Of a DNA stretch of 64,000 bases, positions 62,733 through 64,000 are shown piece after piece. The DNA comes from Ilumatobacteraceae bacterium (lineage in GTDB: Bacteria > Actinomycetota > Acidimicrobiia > Acidimicrobiales > Ilumatobacteraceae). Numbering within the stretch: the first letter of the stretch is position 1; the number at the start of each line of letters is the position of its first letter. Position numbers and translations under genes: made by a program. The notes under the pieces are model-generated. The model ran no database searches, had not been told where the DNA came from, and saw nothing but the letters and a program-made list of their open reading frames with translations. The stretch covers positions 26,314 to 90,313 of the forward strand of contig JABSQH010000064.1 of NCBI GenBank assembly GCA_013213745.1. Reading direction: 5' to 3'.

Positions 62733-63442
62733 GCACGCCGCGCAAGCCCTACGGCACCACGCACCCTGGACGCCTCCCGTCGACGGTCATCAAGGTCCTG
62801 GCGGCCGAGTTGTCCGACCCGGAACGACTCCGTCGGGGCAAGCGTTACGCCAAGCAGGACGCGGTGACCGACATCGACATCGCTCCGGGCATCGTCACCT
62901 GCGAAATCCTCGGCTCGCGCTCGACGCCGTACGTGGCCACGCTGCAGGTCACACCGGGCGACGGCATGCCGGTGGCCCGCGACCTGCTCGCCCGGTGCTC
63001 GTGTCCCGACGACGATTACGACTCGGTGTGCAAACACATCGTGGCGGCGATGTTCGTGCTTGCCGACGAGTTCCTGGTGGAGCCGCAATTGCTCGACATC
63101 TGGCGCAACAATCCACACGCCCCCGACGTCGCCGACGACAGCGACGAACCGGCCGGCAACGATGCGCCGTCGGCGACCGGCTCCGTGCGGCGCCGCCACC
63201 TGCAACTGGTGCGCGGTGAGCCTGGCGACGAGGCCCCAGACGACGAGCCCGAGGCCGGCGAGCCGGTCGACGAACCGCACGACCGTCTCGCCGAAGCGCT
63301 GTCGATGCGCGAGGGCTCGCTCCCATCAAGCGACGAGATCTCCGACATCGACGACTCACCCGACGTCGCTCCGCCGCGCAACGAATTGGCCGCCGACTCG
63401 TTGGCGTCGGCGCTGCGGTACCTCACGATCGACTGGGATTGA
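62729..63442 (+). CDS. SWIM zinc finger domain protein
   Basis: A 237-residue protein. The SWIM motif is complete: CSCPDDDYDSVCKHIVAAMF, giving CxC, a spacer and CxH zinc ligands (about residues 90-110). The N-terminal RGKRYAKQDAVTDIDIAPGI is usual for SWIM proteins that partner with SNF2 ATPases. The C-terminal half is acidic and probably disordered. It is coupled to the helicase gene and likely forms a DNA-binding partner. Confidence 0.92.
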   Translation: MSTPRKPYGTTHPGRLPSTVIKVLAAELSDPERLRRGKRYAKQDAVTDIDIAPGIVTCEILGSRSTPYVATLQVTPGDGMPVARDLLARCSCPDDDYDSVCKHIVAAMFVLADEFLVEPQLLDIWRNNPHAPDVADDSDEPAGNDAPSATGSVRRRHLQLVRGEPGDEAPDDEPEAGEPVDEPHDRLAEALSMREGSLPSSDEISDIDDSPDVAPPRNELAADSLASALRYLTIDWD

Positions 63443-63492
63443 GTAATCGAGCTGGCGCGACCGCGGCGTCGACGCCGTGACACGATGACCGG

Positions 63493-63921
63493 GTGGCGTT
63501 GTACCACTTCAGCGAAGACCCCGCCATCGACCGATTCACACCTCATGTGCCGCGCACCAATCCGGACCATCCGCCGGCGGTGTGGGCGATCGACGCCGAC
63601 CATGCACCGTTGTATTGGTTCCCGCGCGACTGCCCACGGGTGACTGCCTGGCCGAAGCCCGGCGACAAGCAGTACTTCGACGACGTGTTCGCCACCACTG
63701 CGCCTCGACTGCACGCGATCGAATGGGCGTGGCTTGCGGCGATGACGACCACGACGATCTACCGGTACCGGTTCGATCCTGCGCGGTTTCGTCCGTGGCC
63801 CGAAGCGAACGGGCAGTGGATCAGCGACGCGGCCGTCGAACCCGTGGCCGGCGCGGATCAGCTCAGCGCCGCGCGCATACGGGCCAGCTCGCCCGGGATA
63901 TCGGATCCCGCCGGTTGGTAG
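63493..63921 (+). CDS. DUF6886 family protein
   Basis: A 142-residue protein beginning ALYHFSEDPAIDRFTPHVP with VWAIDADHAPLYWFPRDCPR and YRYRFDPARFRPW, as in the DUF6886 family. The family N-terminus looks like an ADP-ribosyltransferase-like or RES-like fold start, but no catalytic set can be named. Function unknown. Its last 64 bases overlap the convergent LLM gene. GTG 63493 is the start. Confidence 0.8.
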   Translation: MALYHFSEDPAIDRFTPHVPRTNPDHPPAVWAIDADHAPLYWFPRDCPRVTAWPKPGDKQYFDDVFATTAPRLHAIEWAWLAAMTTTTIYRYRFDPARFRPWPEANGQWISDAAVEPVAGADQLSAARIRASSPGISDPAGW

Positions 63922-64000
63922 GCGAGTTCGGTGACGCCAGCCGCTTCGAGTTCGGGGAGGCGCTCACGCACTTGGTCGGCGGTACCGCTGAACGTCATCG
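63858..64000 (-). CDS. LLM-class flavin-dependent oxidoreductase, C-terminal part
   Basis: Only the last 46 or so codons are in the window. They read TFSGTADQVRERLPELEAAG, then VTELAYQPAGSDIPGELARM, ending RAALS before TGA. This is the usual end of F420-dependent luciferase-like monooxygenases, where a GT(P/A)xxV(x)ER helix follows the barrel. The stop overlaps the end of the DUF6886 gene by 64 bases. The rest lies beyond the window edge. Confidence 0.75.
   Translation of the reverse strand, partial: MTFSGTADQVRERLPELEAAGVTELAYQPAGSDIPGELARMRAALS

Overview
The window is high-GC actinobacterial DNA. Gene content (a GlnR-like regulator beside GSII and GSI, WhiB, ClpS with a DUF2017 protein, a DUF6356 protein, a caa3-type cox cluster, a Tad pilus locus, F420/LLM-type enzymes) and dense ATGA/GTGA gene overlaps suggest Acidimicrobiia, perhaps close to Ilumatobacter. 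That placement is inference. I saw no rRNA, tRNA, phage, transposase or CRISPR array.

Layout. 1-5.2 kb: end of a penicillin acylase, then glnII, a class I glutamine synthetase and an OmpR-family regulator with an atypical receiver (nitrogen assimilation). 5.2-16.5 kb: mixed metabolic genes, including an SGNH lipoprotein, an amidohydrolase, RidA, a BON/FAS1/OmpA envelope protein, an Fe-S set (ErpA, a SufR-like regulator, Mrp), a Nudix hydrolase and a CoA-transferase. 16.5-26.5 kb: an Lrp regulator, a decayed TPR regulator gene, CcdA with a TlpA-like thioredoxin, WhiB, a 73-residue orphan protein with a structured leader and its own terminator, a glycosyltransferase, CopC, oligoribonuclease and a two-component system. 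26.6-38.7 kb: pdxH, serS and a long minus-strand cytochrome oxidase cluster (ctaG, subunit IV, ctaE, ctaD, ctaC, a seven-helix protein of unknown function, a second subunit III, a second subunit I, then ctaB). 39.6-50.7 kb: clpS, a DUF2017 gene and a compact Tad/Flp pilus operon ending in a membrane protein that joins LysM domains to a SARP-like regulator. 50.8-64 kb: a second two-component system, clpB, a DUF3445 gene, a broken ABC transporter, a Baeyer-Villiger monooxygenase fused to an esterase, a SNF2 helicase with its SWIM partner, a DUF6886 gene and the end of an LLM-class oxidoreductase.

The most unusual item is the second subunit I of the oxidase cluster (35750-37447). It is intact and translationally coupled, and it aligns with the genuine ctaD of the same cluster, yet all six histidines that bind haem a, haem a3 and CuB are replaced (Gln94, Gln255, Gln304, Gln305, Gly405, Ile407). 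The D-channel Glu is also gone. It is followed by a divergent subunit III and a novel membrane protein, then by the functional ctaC-ctaD-ctaE set. The arrangement suggests a metal-free pseudo-oxidase module co-expressed with, and perhaps bound to, the real aa3 oxidase.

Other points: two families of short dispersed intergenic hairpin repeats, one of which overlaps the ends of at least two genes; a direct repeat pair flanking the ABC pseudogene; a transmembrane LysM-SARP protein; and three decayed genes. Starts were chosen from ribosome-binding sites, overlaps and family lengths, and may shift in a few cases as noted.
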